From Trueperaceae bacterium (lineage in GTDB: Bacteria; Deinococcota; Deinococci; Deinococcales; Trueperaceae), in contig JAABTL010000011.1 in NCBI GenBank assembly GCA_011389865.1, positions 1 through 64,000 on the forward strand: a DNA stretch of 64,000 nt, written 5' to 3'. Shown here in pieces: positions 17,900 through 26,018 of this stretch. The notes beneath the pieces were generated by a model. It saw only the letters and a list, made by a program, of their open reading frames with translations. It searched no databases and was not told the DNA's origin. A program made the position numbers and the translations under genes. Each line of letters begins with the position of its first letter. Positions within the stretch are counted from its first letter, which is position 1.

Positions 17900-19791
17900 G
17901 ACGCGGGCTTGAAGTCGGCGTCGATGACGTCGTCGTCATCACCGCCGCTGGCGGCCGCGTCGGCGTCCGTGGGCGGCTCGGCCTCGCTGGCCGTCGCCGC
18001 GGCGACGGCTTGCTGGAACGCCTGCAGGGCGCTGGCCAGCGCCTGGGTCTTGGCCTCGGCCTCGGCCTTCGGCGCCTGCGCCTCCACCGCACCCTGGGCG
18101 TCGGCGATGGCGGCCTGCAGCGGCTGCTTCTGCTCATCGGTCGCCGCGGCCGCGTCGTCGAGCGCCTTCTGCGCCTGGAGCCGCAGGCCGTCGAGCTGGT
18201 TGAGCGCCTCGGCCTTCTCCTTGCGGGCCTTGTCCTCCTCGGCGTTCTTGGTGGCGTCTTGCACCATGCGCTCGACCTCGGTGTCGGCCAGCGTGGTCGT
18301 GTTCTGGATGGTGATCGAGGCGGCCTTGCCGGTCGACTTCTCCTTCGCCGAGACGTTCAGCACCCCGTTGGCATCGATGTCGTAGGTGATCTCGATCTGC
18401 GGCATGCCGGCGGGCATCGGCGGGATGCCGTCGAGCTTGAAGCGGCCCAGCGACTTGTTGTCGCCCGCCATCGCCCGCTCGCCCTGCAGCACGTGGACCT
18501 CGACGCCGGTCTGGTTGTGGTCCGCCGTCGAGAAGGTCTCGCTCTTGCGGACCGGCACCGTGGTGTTGCGGTCGATCAGCTTGGTGAAGACGCCGCCCTT
18601 GGTCTCGACGCCCAGGCTGAGCGGGGTGACGTCGAGGAGCACGATGTCGTCGACCTCGCCGGTCAGAACGCCCGCCTGGATGGCGGCGCCGAGCGCCACG
18701 ACCTCGTCGGGGTTGACCGTCTGGTTGGGTTCCTTGCCGAGCAGTTCCTTGACGAGCTTCTTCACCGCGGGCACGCGCGTGGCGCCACCCACCAGGATGA
18801 TCTCGTCGACCTGGTCCTTGGTCAGCTTGGCGTCCTTGAGCGCCTGCTCGACGGGGCCGCGCACGCGCGCCATCAGCGGGGCGATCAGCTCCTCGAACTT
18901 GGACCGCGTCAGCTTCTTCTCGAGGTACAGCGGCGCGTTCGACGCCGGGTCCATGGCGATGAAGGGCAGGCTGACGGTGGTCTCCGGGAGGCCCGAGAGC
19001 TCGATCTTCGCCTTCTCCGCGGCCTCGATCAGTCGTTGCAGCGCCTGCTTGTCCTTGCGCAGGTCGACGTTGTACTCCTTCTGGAACTCGTCCGCCAGCC
19101 AGTTCACGATCGCGTAGTCCATGTCGGACCCGCCGAGGTGGGTGTCGCCCGAGGTCGAGCGCACCTCGAACACGCCGTCGCCCACCTCGAGGATGGAGAC
19201 GTCGAAGGTGCCGCCACCGAGGTCGAAGACGAGCACGGTCTCGTTACCCTTCTTCTCGAGTCCGTAGGCGAGCGCCGCGGCGGTCGGCTCGTTGACGATG
19301 CGCAGCACCTCGAGCCCGGCGATCCTGCCGGCGTTCTGGGTCGCCTCGCGCTGGGCGTTGTTGAAGTAGGCGGGGACGGTGATGACCGCCTTGGTGACCT
19401 TCTGGCCCAGCTGCTCGCTGGCGTCGGCGACCATCTTGCGCAGGATCATCGCCGAGACCTCTTCCGGCGTGAACTTCTCGCCGGCCACGACGAAGCGCAC
19501 GCCGCCGTCGTCGCCACGCACGACCTCGTAGGGCGCGCGCTCGACCTCGGTGTGGACCTCGTCCCAGGTGCGGCCCATGTAGCGCTTGATCTCGAACAGG
19601 GTGCCCTTCGGGTTGAGGACGGCCTGGCGCTTGGCGACCTGGCCGACGAGCCGGACGTCGTCCTTGAAGCCGACGACGGAGGGGGTGGTGCGGTTGCCTT
19701 CACTGTTGACGAGGACGGTGGCTTCGCCACCCTCCATGATGGAGATCACGCTGTTGGTGGTCCCCAGATCGATGCCGACTGCCTTGGCCAT
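17896..19791 (-). CDS. dnaK: Chaperone protein DnaK (Hsp70)
   Basis: ATP-driven Hsp70 of 631 residues. It begins [20 protein letters not shown] and contains [33 protein letters not shown]-type phosphate motifs, a substrate-binding domain (about 385-500, [13 protein letters not shown]) and a helical lid ending in [18 protein letters not shown] precedes the ATG at 19791. It is the first gene of the operon with grpE, the CbpA-type dnaJ and probably the PPIase gene. A textbook sigma70 promoter and a HAIR-like inverted repeat lie about 105-155 bp upstream. Confidence 0.97.
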   Translation of the reverse strand: MAKAVGIDLGTTNSVISIMEGGEATVLVNSEGNRTTPSVVGFKDDVRLVGQVAKRQAVLNPKGTLFEIKRYMGRTWDEVHTEVERAPYEVVRGDDGGVRFVVAGEKFTPEEVSAMILRKMVADASEQLGQKVTKAVITVPAYFNNAQREATQNAGRIAGLEVLRIVNEPTAAALAYGLEKKGNETVLVFDLGGGTFDVSILEVGDGVFEVRSTSGDTHLGGSDMDYAIVNWLADEFQKEYNVDLRKDKQALQRLIEAAEKAKIELSGLPETTVSLPFIAMDPASNAPLYLEKKLTRSKFEELIAPLMARVRGPVEQALKDAKLTKDQVDEIILVGGATRVPAVKKLVKELLGKEPNQTVNPDEVVALGAAIQAGVLTGEVDDIVLLDVTPLSLGVETKGGVFTKLIDRNTTVPVRKSETFSTADHNQTGVEVHVLQGERAMAGDNKSLGRFKLDGIPPMPAGMPQIEITYDIDANGVLNVSAKEKSTGKAASITIQNTTTLADTEVERMVQDATKNAEEDKARKEKAEALNQLDGLRLQAQKALDDAAAATDEQKQPLQAAIADAQGAVEAQAPKAEAEAKTQALASALQAFQQAVAAATASEAEPPTDADAAASGGDDDDVIDADFKPAS

Positions 19792-19894
19792 GGTGGACGC
19801 TCCTTCGCGGGGGCGCTCCGCGCGCCCCGGGTGGACGTGATGGACCCGCGCAACGGACCTGATACGATCCGACGCAGGTCGCCCGCTGGGGCCG

Positions 19895-19923
19895 AGCATA
19901 GCAGCGCGGGCAGCCCTTGTCAA
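19895..19923 (-). promoter_or_regulatory. Sigma70 promoter of the dnaK operon
   Basis: On the minus strand, TTGACA (19918-19923), a 17-nt spacer and TATGCT (19895-19900). The predicted start is near 19888, giving a leader of about 95 nt before dnaK. Confidence 0.8.
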
Positions 19924-19927
19924 CGGA

Positions 19928-19948
19928 TTTGAGTCTCATACGCTCAAC
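19928..19948. promoter_or_regulatory. HAIR-like (HspR-type) operator upstream of dnaK
   Basis: TTTGAGT, 7 nt, GCTCAAC. It matches the HAIR consensus CTTGAGT-N7-ACTCAAG at 11 of 14 arm positions, and it directly abuts the -35 box. HspR represses dnaK operons through HAIR sites in actinobacteria, and Deinococcus has an HspR. No hspR gene is in the window. Confidence 0.65.
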
Positions 19949-20028
19949 TTTGACGGGGCTCGGGCGGGCGACCGAGGGGCCCGGCCCCGCCGCCCGCACC
20001 GGTCGGACCCGACACCAGGAGGTGAACG

Positions 20029-20313
20029 ATGCTCTTCCTCGTGATCGCCAAAGACGGCACCGACGCCGACGCCCCCGCCCGCCGCCAGCGCGTGCGCGAG
20101 CGCCACCTCGAGGGCGCCCGGGCGCTCGCGGAGAGCGGGGCGCTCCAGGTGGGCGGGGCCCTGCTCGACGGCCAGGGGGCCATGATCGGCTCCGCGCTCC
20201 TCGTCGAGGCCGAGGACGAGGCCGCCACGCGGCGGCTGCTCGAAGCCGACGTCTACCACCGCGAGGGCGTCTGGCGGAGCTACGAGATCTACCCCTTCAA
20301 ACGGGCCGTTTGA
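20029..20313 (+). CDS. YciI-like protein
   Basis: A 94-residue single-domain protein of the YciI (YCII) family with a ferredoxin-like alpha/beta fold: MLFLVIAKDGTDADAP, then RVRERHLEGARALAESG, GGALLDGQGAMIGSALLVEA and VYHREGVWRSYEIYPFKRA. Family members are small dimeric enzymes or binding proteins with a conserved His; the biochemical role is mostly unknown. CAGGAGGTG precedes the ATG. It is divergent from dnaK. Confidence 0.85.
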   Translation: MLFLVIAKDGTDADAPARRQRVRERHLEGARALAESGALQVGGALLDGQGAMIGSALLVEAEDEAATRRLLEADVYHREGVWRSYEIYPFKRAV

Positions 20314-20386
20314 CGCGCCGTCAGGGGCCTCGCGGGCGCCGTTCGGACGTTGTCGCGCGCGTTCGGCGGCACCCGCCCGCAAGGTC

Positions 20387-20415
20387 TTGACGGATGCCGC
20401 ATACCGGGGTATGTT
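20387..20415 (+). promoter_or_regulatory. Orphan sigma70 promoter with internal palindrome
   Basis: TTGACG (20387-20392), a 17-nt spacer and TATGTT (20410-20415). CATACC-GG-GGTATG (20400-20413), with perfect 6-bp arms, covers the spacer and the -10. No gene follows on this strand; a terminator begins about 10 nt downstream. The palindrome resembles CsoR/CstR-class operators (ATACC...GGTAT), which is inference. Confidence 0.55.
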
Positions 20416-20425
20416 GCCTTTATCA

Positions 20426-20451
20426 GCCGCTCCGGAAGGGGCGGCGGTTTT
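20426..20451 (+). terminator. Rho-independent terminator
   Basis: GCCGCTCC, loop GGAA, GGGGCGGC (one T-G wobble), then GGTTTT. It is the only T-tailed terminator I see on the + strand here. It could end yciI transcripts, or the very short transcript from the promoter at 20387. Confidence 0.75.
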
Positions 20452-20475
20452 CGTTGTGGCCCGCCCACCGCCAGC

Positions 20476-21294
20476 TCAGCGCTCGTCGTCGTCGGTCCGC
20501 ACCGTCGTCACCTCGCGCAGCCACGCCGTCCAGGCGCCCCAGGCCGCCGCCTGCGTCGGATCCGTCGCGATGCCATCGGCCGCCGTCACGAACGCATGGC
20601 CCACCTCGTCGAAGCGCAGCAGCGCGTGATCGACCCCGGCCCGCCGCAGCGCACGCTCGAAACCGTCGACCTCGGCGGGCGTGACGAGCGTGTCGTCGCG
20701 CCCGAACACCCCCAGCACCGGTCCCTCGAGACGCGCGAGTGCCGCCGCGTCGTCGCTCAGGTCGCCGTAGAAGACGGCGGTCCCCGCGGGCACCCCGGGC
20801 CGGGCCAAGGCGTAGGCCAGGGCCTTGCCGCCGCCGTAGCAGAAGCCCATGACGACGATGCGCTCGGGATCGACGTCGCCGCGGCTCCGCAGCCAGGCGA
20901 CCACCGTGTCGAGGTCCTCGATCACCCGCTCGTCGGGCGTGCTGAGCGTGTGCCACAGGGCCTTGGGCAGCCAGCGTGTCGTGGTGCCGCGGAACGTATC
21001 CGGCGCGACCACCAGGTAGCCGTCGGCCGCCAGCAGATCGGCCTTGGAGAGCAGCGCCTCGTTGAGCCCCCAGAACTCATGGATCATCACCACGACCGGC
21101 AGCGGCCCGTCCTCCACGGCAGGCCGCGCGAGGTAGACGGCCACCGGCGTCGCGCCGTCCGCGACGGCGTTCGTGAGGGCGGCGACGCGGTCGCGGTTGA
21201 GCCAACCGTCGAACGGGATCGAGACGGCGACGCCCACCACCACCGCGACGAGGGCGAAGGCGAGCGCGAGCAGCGAGCGGCGCAGCAGGATCAT
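20476..21294 (-). CDS. Dienelactone hydrolase family protein, membrane-anchored
   Basis: A 272-residue alpha/beta hydrolase. Residues 5-30 ([20 protein letters not shown]) form a membrane anchor or uncleaved signal. The core has VVMIHEFWGLNEALL, the Cys-nucleophile motif VMGFCYGGGKAL (dienelactone hydrolase type, Cys rather than Ser), an acid in FGRDDTLVTPAEV and the histidine in DEVGHAFVTAAD. The substrate is unknown; family enzymes open lactones or esters. The ATG follows a TAACGT leaderless box. Confidence 0.88.
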   Translation of the reverse strand: MILLRRSLLALAFALVAVVVGVAVSIPFDGWLNRDRVAALTNAVADGATPVAVYLARPAVEDGPLPVVVMIHEFWGLNEALLSKADLLAADGYLVVAPDTFRGTTTRWLPKALWHTLSTPDERVIEDLDTVVAWLRSRGDVDPERIVVMGFCYGGGKALAYALARPGVPAGTAVFYGDLSDDAAALARLEGPVLGVFGRDDTLVTPAEVDGFERALRRAGVDHALLRFDEVGHAFVTAADGIATDPTQAAAWGAWTAWLREVTTVRTDDDER

Positions 21295-21300
21295 GGACGC

Positions 21301-21306
21301 ACGTTA
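21301..21306 (-). promoter_or_regulatory. TANNNT box, leaderless start (dienelactone hydrolase gene)
   Basis: On the minus strand TAACGT is 6 nt before the ATG at 21294. Confidence 0.55.
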
Positions 21307-21393
21307 CCCGGCGCGCGGCGGACGAGCCCGGCGCCCTGCGCAGGCCATCGTCCCCGTTCGTGCAAGCGTCACCGACCGCCGGGCAGCCCACGG

Positions 21394-21399
21394 TAGGCT
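21394..21399 (+). promoter_or_regulatory. TANNNT box, leaderless start (mobA)
   Basis: TAGGCT is 6 nt before the GTG at 21406; no Shine-Dalgarno sequence. Confidence 0.6.
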
Positions 21400-21405
21400 G
21401 AACGC

Positions 21406-22125
21406 GTGACCCGGACGCCCGTGACCCACTGGCGCGGCACCCCCGTCGCCGCCGTCGTCCTCGCCGGCGGCGTCGGACGCCGCTTCGGTGCCGACAAGGC
21501 CCGCGCGCTCGTGGCTGGGACGCGCCTCGTCGACCGGGCGTTGGCCGCGACCGCCGCGTTCGACCCGGTCTGGGTGGTCGCCGGCGAGCCGGCGCGCGCC
21601 GCCGCGCTCGCCCCCCTCCTCCCGGACCCCGACCGCGTCGTCCCGGACGACGCGCCCGGCGCCGGACCCATCGGCGGCATCGCCACCGCGCTGCGCCTGG
21701 CGGGTCGGCGCTGGGTCGCCGTGCTGGCGGTCGACCTCCCGCTGGTGGACGTCACTTGGTGGACGGCGCTGATGGCGGCCGCCGACGCGGCGCCCGAGGC
21801 GGCGGCCGCGGCGCACCCACTCGCCGTCGCCGCGCGCGGTCCCGAAGGCCGCTGGGAACCGCTGGCCGCCCTCTACCACGGCGACCTCGCGCCGCTCGCG
21901 GCCGAGCACGCGGCGCCAGGCGGCGACCGCTCGCTCAGGCGCTTCCTCGCGGCTGCCGGCGCGCAGGCGATCGCCTACGCGGCGCTGCCGCCCGACGCCA
22001 TCGCCGCCCTGCACAACGTCAACACCCGTGAGGACGCGGCCGCCGTCGAGTCGCACTGGGACGGAGGCGGGGGGCCGGTCCGCGCCGGAACGGTGGGCAC
22101 GGCGCGGCGCGGGGAGGACGGATGA
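21406..22125 (+). CDS. mobA: Molybdenum cofactor guanylyltransferase
   Basis: A 239-residue nucleotidyltransferase attaching GMP to molybdopterin. The Rossmann-like core starts VAAVVLAGGVGRRFGADKA (GTP-binding LAGGxGxRxGxDK) and has PIGGIATAL and VLAVDLPLV (the conserved xDxP metal site), with late NVNTREDAA. No other Moco genes are nearby, so it may serve enzymes encoded elsewhere. The stop overlaps the next gene as ATGA. Some members of this fold are CTP-type (MocA), so MobA is the best but not the only reading. Confidence 0.88.
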   Translation: MTRTPVTHWRGTPVAAVVLAGGVGRRFGADKARALVAGTRLVDRALAATAAFDPVWVVAGEPARAAALAPLLPDPDRVVPDDAPGAGPIGGIATALRLAGRRWVAVLAVDLPLVDVTWWTALMAAADAAPEAAAAAHPLAVAARGPEGRWEPLAALYHGDLAPLAAEHAAPGGDRSLRRFLAAAGAQAIAYAALPPDAIAALHNVNTREDAAAVESHWDGGGGPVRAGTVGTARRGEDG

Positions 22126-22721
22126 CCACCGTCCCCCGTGACGGGGCCAGCTACCGCAACCAGACCTTCCGCGGCCTGCGGATCGCGGGGCCGCTGTCCG
22201 GCACCGCCTTCCACGACTGTGTGTTCGAGGACTGCGACCTGCGTGAGGCCCGCCTGTCGGGCTGCACCTTCGCCGACTCGGACTTCCTCCGCTGCGACCT
22301 CGGGTTGATGTCGGTGGACGACTGCCGCTTCGAGGGCGTCACCATCGAGGCCGGGCACGCCGTCGGCATCAACTGGTCGGCGGCCAGGGTCGATCCCAAC
22401 CGGCCGCTCGAGGTCGACTTCAAGGACTCGGTCCTGAGCTTCGCCACCTTCGAGCGCCTCGCCCTGCGGCGGCGCCGCTTCGAGGGCTGCACGATCCACG
22501 AGGCGTTCTTCATCGGCTGCGACCTCACCGACGCCAGCTTCCGCGGCAGCGACCTCGAGGGGACCGAGATCCGCGACTGCAACCTGAGCGGCGCCGACCT
22601 GCGCAAGGCGCACCACTACCAGGTCGACGTCCGGCGCAACGTGGTCCGCGGCCTCCTGGTGCGCCTCCCCGAGGCCACCGGCCTGCTGCACGGGCTCGGC
22701 GTGCGCATCGAGGAGGGCTAG
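22122..22721 (+). CDS. Pentapeptide-repeat protein
   Basis: A 199-residue right-handed quadrilateral beta-helix protein. Runs of A(D/N)LXX type are clear: FHDCVFEDCDLREARLSGC, FADSDFLRCDLGL, then after a break (AVGINWSAA, about residue 85) FEGCTIHEAFFIGCDLTD and ASFRGSDLEGTEIRDCNLSG. A two-part repeat with a hinge is also seen in Qnr/MfpA-like gyrase-protecting proteins, but I cannot assign that role. It is translationally coupled to mobA. Its stop codon overlaps the stop of guaD on the other strand. Confidence 0.88.
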   Translation: MTTVPRDGASYRNQTFRGLRIAGPLSGTAFHDCVFEDCDLREARLSGCTFADSDFLRCDLGLMSVDDCRFEGVTIEAGHAVGINWSAARVDPNRPLEVDFKDSVLSFATFERLALRRRRFEGCTIHEAFFIGCDLTDASFRGSDLEGTEIRDCNLSGADLRKAHHYQVDVRRNVVRGLLVRLPEATGLLHGLGVRIEEG

Positions 22722-24097
22722 GCGGGCGCCGGCCCCGGCGCCGCCTCGTCCACTCCGCGCGCGTCCCGCCCTCCGCGGGCGTCCCAGACGCTCTTCCCTG
22801 CGACCCAGGTCGACTCGACGGCCTCCTCGCGCGCCAGCATCAGCGCCGGACCGAGCAGGTCCGCGACGCCGTCGGCGTGCGCCCACACCGCCGCCAGGGT
22901 CGACCCAGGCGGCGGCCGCAACACGACGACGTCGGCCCAGCGACCGGGCCGCAGGTCGCCGACCTCCTCGCCGAGCCCGATCGCCGAGGCCCCCGCCGCG
23001 GTGGCGAGGTGTAGGAGGTGGACGGGCGACAGCACGACGCCCGCGTCCCCGAGCAGCTGCTGGCCCAGGTACGCGGCCGACGCCTCGTGCAACAGCGACG
23101 GGTCGGTGCCGGCGCCGAGGTCGGTGCCGAGGGCGACGCGCACCCCGTGCTCACGGTGGCCGCGCAGCGGGAAGAGGCCCGAGCCGAGCGCCTGGTTGCT
23201 GCTGGGGCAGTGCGCCACGGCGGCGCCGGCGGCGGCCAGGCGCTCGAGCTCGCCCTCGCTCGGGTGCAGGTCGTGGGCGAACACGCTTCCGCGGCCCACG
23301 AGCCCGGCCGCCTCGTAGGTCGCGAGGTAGTCGGCGGCCCCGGGGAAGGCCGCCAGGACGCCGGCGATCTCGTCGGGCGTCTCGTTGAGGTGGCTGGTGA
23401 TCAGCACGCCAGGCACGTCGGCCGCCACCGCCGCGCAGGCGGCGAGCAGTTCCGGCGTCGACGACAGCGAGAAGCGCGGCGTCACCGCGTAGCGCAGCCT
23501 GCCGCGGCCGTGCCAGCGACGCGCGAGGAAGCGCGACGACTCGTAGGCGAGCTCCGGCGTGACGCGCAGCTCGGGCCGCAGGCCATGGTCGGCGACGCAG
23601 AGGCCGGCCGCGATGCGCAGGCCGCTGGCCTCCGCCTCGTGGAAGAAGGCCTCCATGGCGACCGCGAAGTGGGCGCCGAAGACCAGCGCGCTGGTGGTGC
23701 CGTTGCGCGCCAGCAGGCGCAGGAACGTGCGGGCCTCCGCCCTGGCGAACGGGGCGTCGACGAAGCGCGCCTCGTGGGGGAGCGTCCGTTCCGCCAGCCA
23801 CGCCAGCAGGCCGAGCCCCATCGACCCCATGACGCCGACCTGGGGGTAGTGCACGTGGGCGTCCACCAGGCCGGGCAGCACGAGGGCGCCGCGGCGGTCG
23901 TCGACCACGGCGCCGGGGAAGCGCGCGCGCACGTCGGCCCAGTCGCCGACCGCGGCGACCCGCCCGTCCGCGCCGATGGCCAGGCAGCCGTCGTCCCACG
24001 CCTCGAGCGCCGCGGCCCCCTCGGCCCACGGGTCGCGCGGCACGTGCGCCAGCGCGCCGCGCAGCAGCAGGACGGCGCTACCGCGAGCGGCGCTCAT
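22718..24097 (-). CDS. guaD: Guanine deaminase (amidohydrolase superfamily)
   Basis: A 459-residue zinc amidohydrolase that would convert guanine to xanthine. It shows VLPGLVDAHVHYPQ (metal HxH), ITSHLNETPDEIA, VFAHDLHPSE, AHCPSSNQALGSGLFPLR and the acidic TDLGAGTDPSLLHE, which together match guanine deaminases rather than TRZ/ATZ chlorohydrolases. The ATG at 24097 overlaps the ade stop (ATGA). With ade and the ABC importer upstream it forms a purine base salvage or catabolic operon. Confidence 0.9.
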   Translation of the reverse strand: MSAARGSAVLLLRGALAHVPRDPWAEGAAALEAWDDGCLAIGADGRVAAVGDWADVRARFPGAVVDDRRGALVLPGLVDAHVHYPQVGVMGSMGLGLLAWLAERTLPHEARFVDAPFARAEARTFLRLLARNGTTSALVFGAHFAVAMEAFFHEAEASGLRIAAGLCVADHGLRPELRVTPELAYESSRFLARRWHGRGRLRYAVTPRFSLSSTPELLAACAAVAADVPGVLITSHLNETPDEIAGVLAAFPGAADYLATYEAAGLVGRGSVFAHDLHPSEGELERLAAAGAAVAHCPSSNQALGSGLFPLRGHREHGVRVALGTDLGAGTDPSLLHEASAAYLGQQLLGDAGVVLSPVHLLHLATAAGASAIGLGEEVGDLRPGRWADVVVLRPPPGSTLAAVWAHADGVADLLGPALMLAREEAVESTWVAGKSVWDARGGRDARGVDEAAPGPAPA

Positions 24098-25944
24098 ACG
24101 GCCAGCGGCACCAGCCGTGCCGCGACGACGTCGACCAACCCATGATCGGTCACGCGCAGCGCCGGGATGACCGCGAGACCGAGGAACGAGAGCGTCATGA
24201 AGGCGTCCGATCCGCTGCCGCCCAGCGCCTTCACGGCGGCGTCGAGCGCGTCGAGCTCCGCCACCACGCGCTCGAGCGGGGCGGTCGTGACCAGTCCCGC
24301 GATCGGCAGGGCGAGCTCGGCCACCACCCGCTCGCCGTCGTCGACGACGAAGCCGCCGCCGAGCTCGGCGACGCGCAGCGCCGCGCGCCGCATCGCGTCG
24401 TCGTCGGCGCCGACCAGCATGAGGTTGTGGTGGTCGTGGCCGACGCTGCTCGCCAGGGCGCCGCGGCGCAGGCCGAGGCCCTGCACCAAGCCGAGGCCGA
24501 CGCCCGTCCCTGGCGCAGGGCGACCGTGCCGGTGGACGCAGGCGAGCTTGAGCAGGTCGCGGGCCGGATCGGCGACCACCTCGCCGCCCACGACCCTGGG
24601 TTCGGCGGTCGTCGCCTCGGTGACGACCTGTCCCGGCAGCGGCCGGAGGACGCGCACGCGCCGTCCGGCATCGGGCGCGGGGAGGCGCAGGGCGCCATCG
24701 CCCAGGTCGGGTAGGCGCACGCTGGACCGCAGGCTCGCGGCCTCGGGCCGCCGCTCGGCGGCCGCGGCGGCGTCCGCGAGCGCGCGCTCGGCGGGCTCGG
24801 TCAGCCGGCCGTCCTCCGCGACCCAGCGGCCATGCCGAAGGACCCGGGCGACGCGGAAGGCGGCGAGGTCGTCGATCACCAGCAGATCGGCGAAGTAGCC
24901 CGGCGCCACCGCGCCGCGGCGCGGCAGCCGGTAGTGGCGGGCGGTGTTCCACGACGCGCAGCGGACGGCGTACACGGGGTCGACGCCGGCGGCGATCGCG
25001 CGGCGCACCAGCACGTCGACGGCGCCCTCCTCCAGCAGATCGTGGGGCAGACGGTCGTCGGTGACGAAGCCGACGCGGTCGGCGTGGCGCGGCGTGACCA
25101 GCGGCAGGAGGGCGTCGAGGTCGCGCGTGACCGATCCCTCGCGCACCATGAGGAACATGCCGGCGGCCAGCTTCTCGCGGCCCTCGTCCAGGCGGGTGCT
25201 CTCGTGATCGGAGCCGATCCCGGCGGCGAGGTACGCCTGCAGCGCGCGGCCGGAGAGCCCGGGGGCGTGACCCTCGGTGGTCTTGCCGACGCTCTCCGCG
25301 ACCGCCACCTTGGCCAACTGCTCGACCGCTCCCGCCACGACGTCGGGGAAGCTCATCAACTCGGCGACGCCGACCACGCGCGGGTGCGCGAGCAGCTCGT
25401 CGATCTCGCCGACGCCCAGCTCGGCGCCGGCGGTCTCGAGCGCCGTCGACGGCACGCACGAGGGCGCCGCGGTCCACAGGTCGAAGGGCAGGTCCTCGGC
25501 GAAGGCCAGCCACCAGCGGACGCCCTCGAGGCCGGCGACGTTGGCGATCTCGTGGGGGTCGTTGACCCCGCCGACCACCCCGCGGGGCAGCACGGCGCAG
25601 GCGTACGCAGGCGGCGTCACCAGCGACGACTCGACGTGCAGGTGGCCGTCGATCAGGCCCGGGGCCAGGTAGGCGCCGGCGAGGTCGAGCTCGTGGAGGG
25701 CCGGGGGAGGCGCCTCGCCCCCCGCCTCGGGCCGCCGCGTCGGCAAGACGGCCGCCACCAGCCGCCCCGCCACGTCGACGTCGACCTCCTCGACCTCCCC
25801 CGTGAACACGTTGAGCAGGCGCGCGCGGGTCAGTCGCAGGTCGGCGGGCCGCCGGCCGGCCGCGACGTCGACGGCCGCCCGCAGCTCGTCGAGGGTGGGC
25901 GCCAGCGGGCCGCCCGACGGCAGATCTCGTGCTGCTGCACTCAT
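24094..25944 (-). CDS. ade: Adenine deaminase
   Basis: A 616-residue amidohydrolase converting adenine to hypoxanthine. Diagnostic motifs: LAPGLIDGHLHVESSLVTP, GGVNDPHEIANVAG, VAELMSFPDVVAG, EGHAPGLSG, SDHESTRLDE and, near the end, VGHDHHNLMLVGAD. It lies downstream of the BMP-type nucleoside ABC transporter and is coupled to guaD. It starts at an ATG 5 nt after a TACGCT box, so besides read-through from the transporter it likely has its own leaderless promoter. Confidence 0.95.
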   Translation of the reverse strand: MSAAARDLPSGGPLAPTLDELRAAVDVAAGRRPADLRLTRARLLNVFTGEVEEVDVDVAGRLVAAVLPTRRPEAGGEAPPPALHELDLAGAYLAPGLIDGHLHVESSLVTPPAYACAVLPRGVVGGVNDPHEIANVAGLEGVRWWLAFAEDLPFDLWTAAPSCVPSTALETAGAELGVGEIDELLAHPRVVGVAELMSFPDVVAGAVEQLAKVAVAESVGKTTEGHAPGLSGRALQAYLAAGIGSDHESTRLDEGREKLAAGMFLMVREGSVTRDLDALLPLVTPRHADRVGFVTDDRLPHDLLEEGAVDVLVRRAIAAGVDPVYAVRCASWNTARHYRLPRRGAVAPGYFADLLVIDDLAAFRVARVLRHGRWVAEDGRLTEPAERALADAAAAAERRPEAASLRSSVRLPDLGDGALRLPAPDAGRRVRVLRPLPGQVVTEATTAEPRVVGGEVVADPARDLLKLACVHRHGRPAPGTGVGLGLVQGLGLRRGALASSVGHDHHNLMLVGADDDAMRRAALRVAELGGGFVVDDGERVVAELALPIAGLVTTAPLERVVAELDALDAAVKALGGSGSDAFMTLSFLGLAVIPALRVTDHGLVDVVAARLVPLAV

Positions 25945-25949
25945 GCTCC

Positions 25950-25955
25950 AGCGTA
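25950..25955 (-). promoter_or_regulatory. TANNNT box, leaderless start (ade)
   Basis: On the minus strand TACGCT is 5 nt before the ATG at 25944. Confidence 0.5.
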
Positions 25956-26018
25956 CACGGGCGGCCCCCGGAGGGACCGCCCGTGCTGGGATCGCTGCGG
26001 GCGCGGGTCAGGCCGGGC

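Noticed and set aside
22122-22721. Qnr-type fluoroquinolone resistance protein
   Set aside because: It is a two-part pentapeptide helix of similar size, but the repeat pattern alone does not show gyrase binding and the neighbour is mobA.
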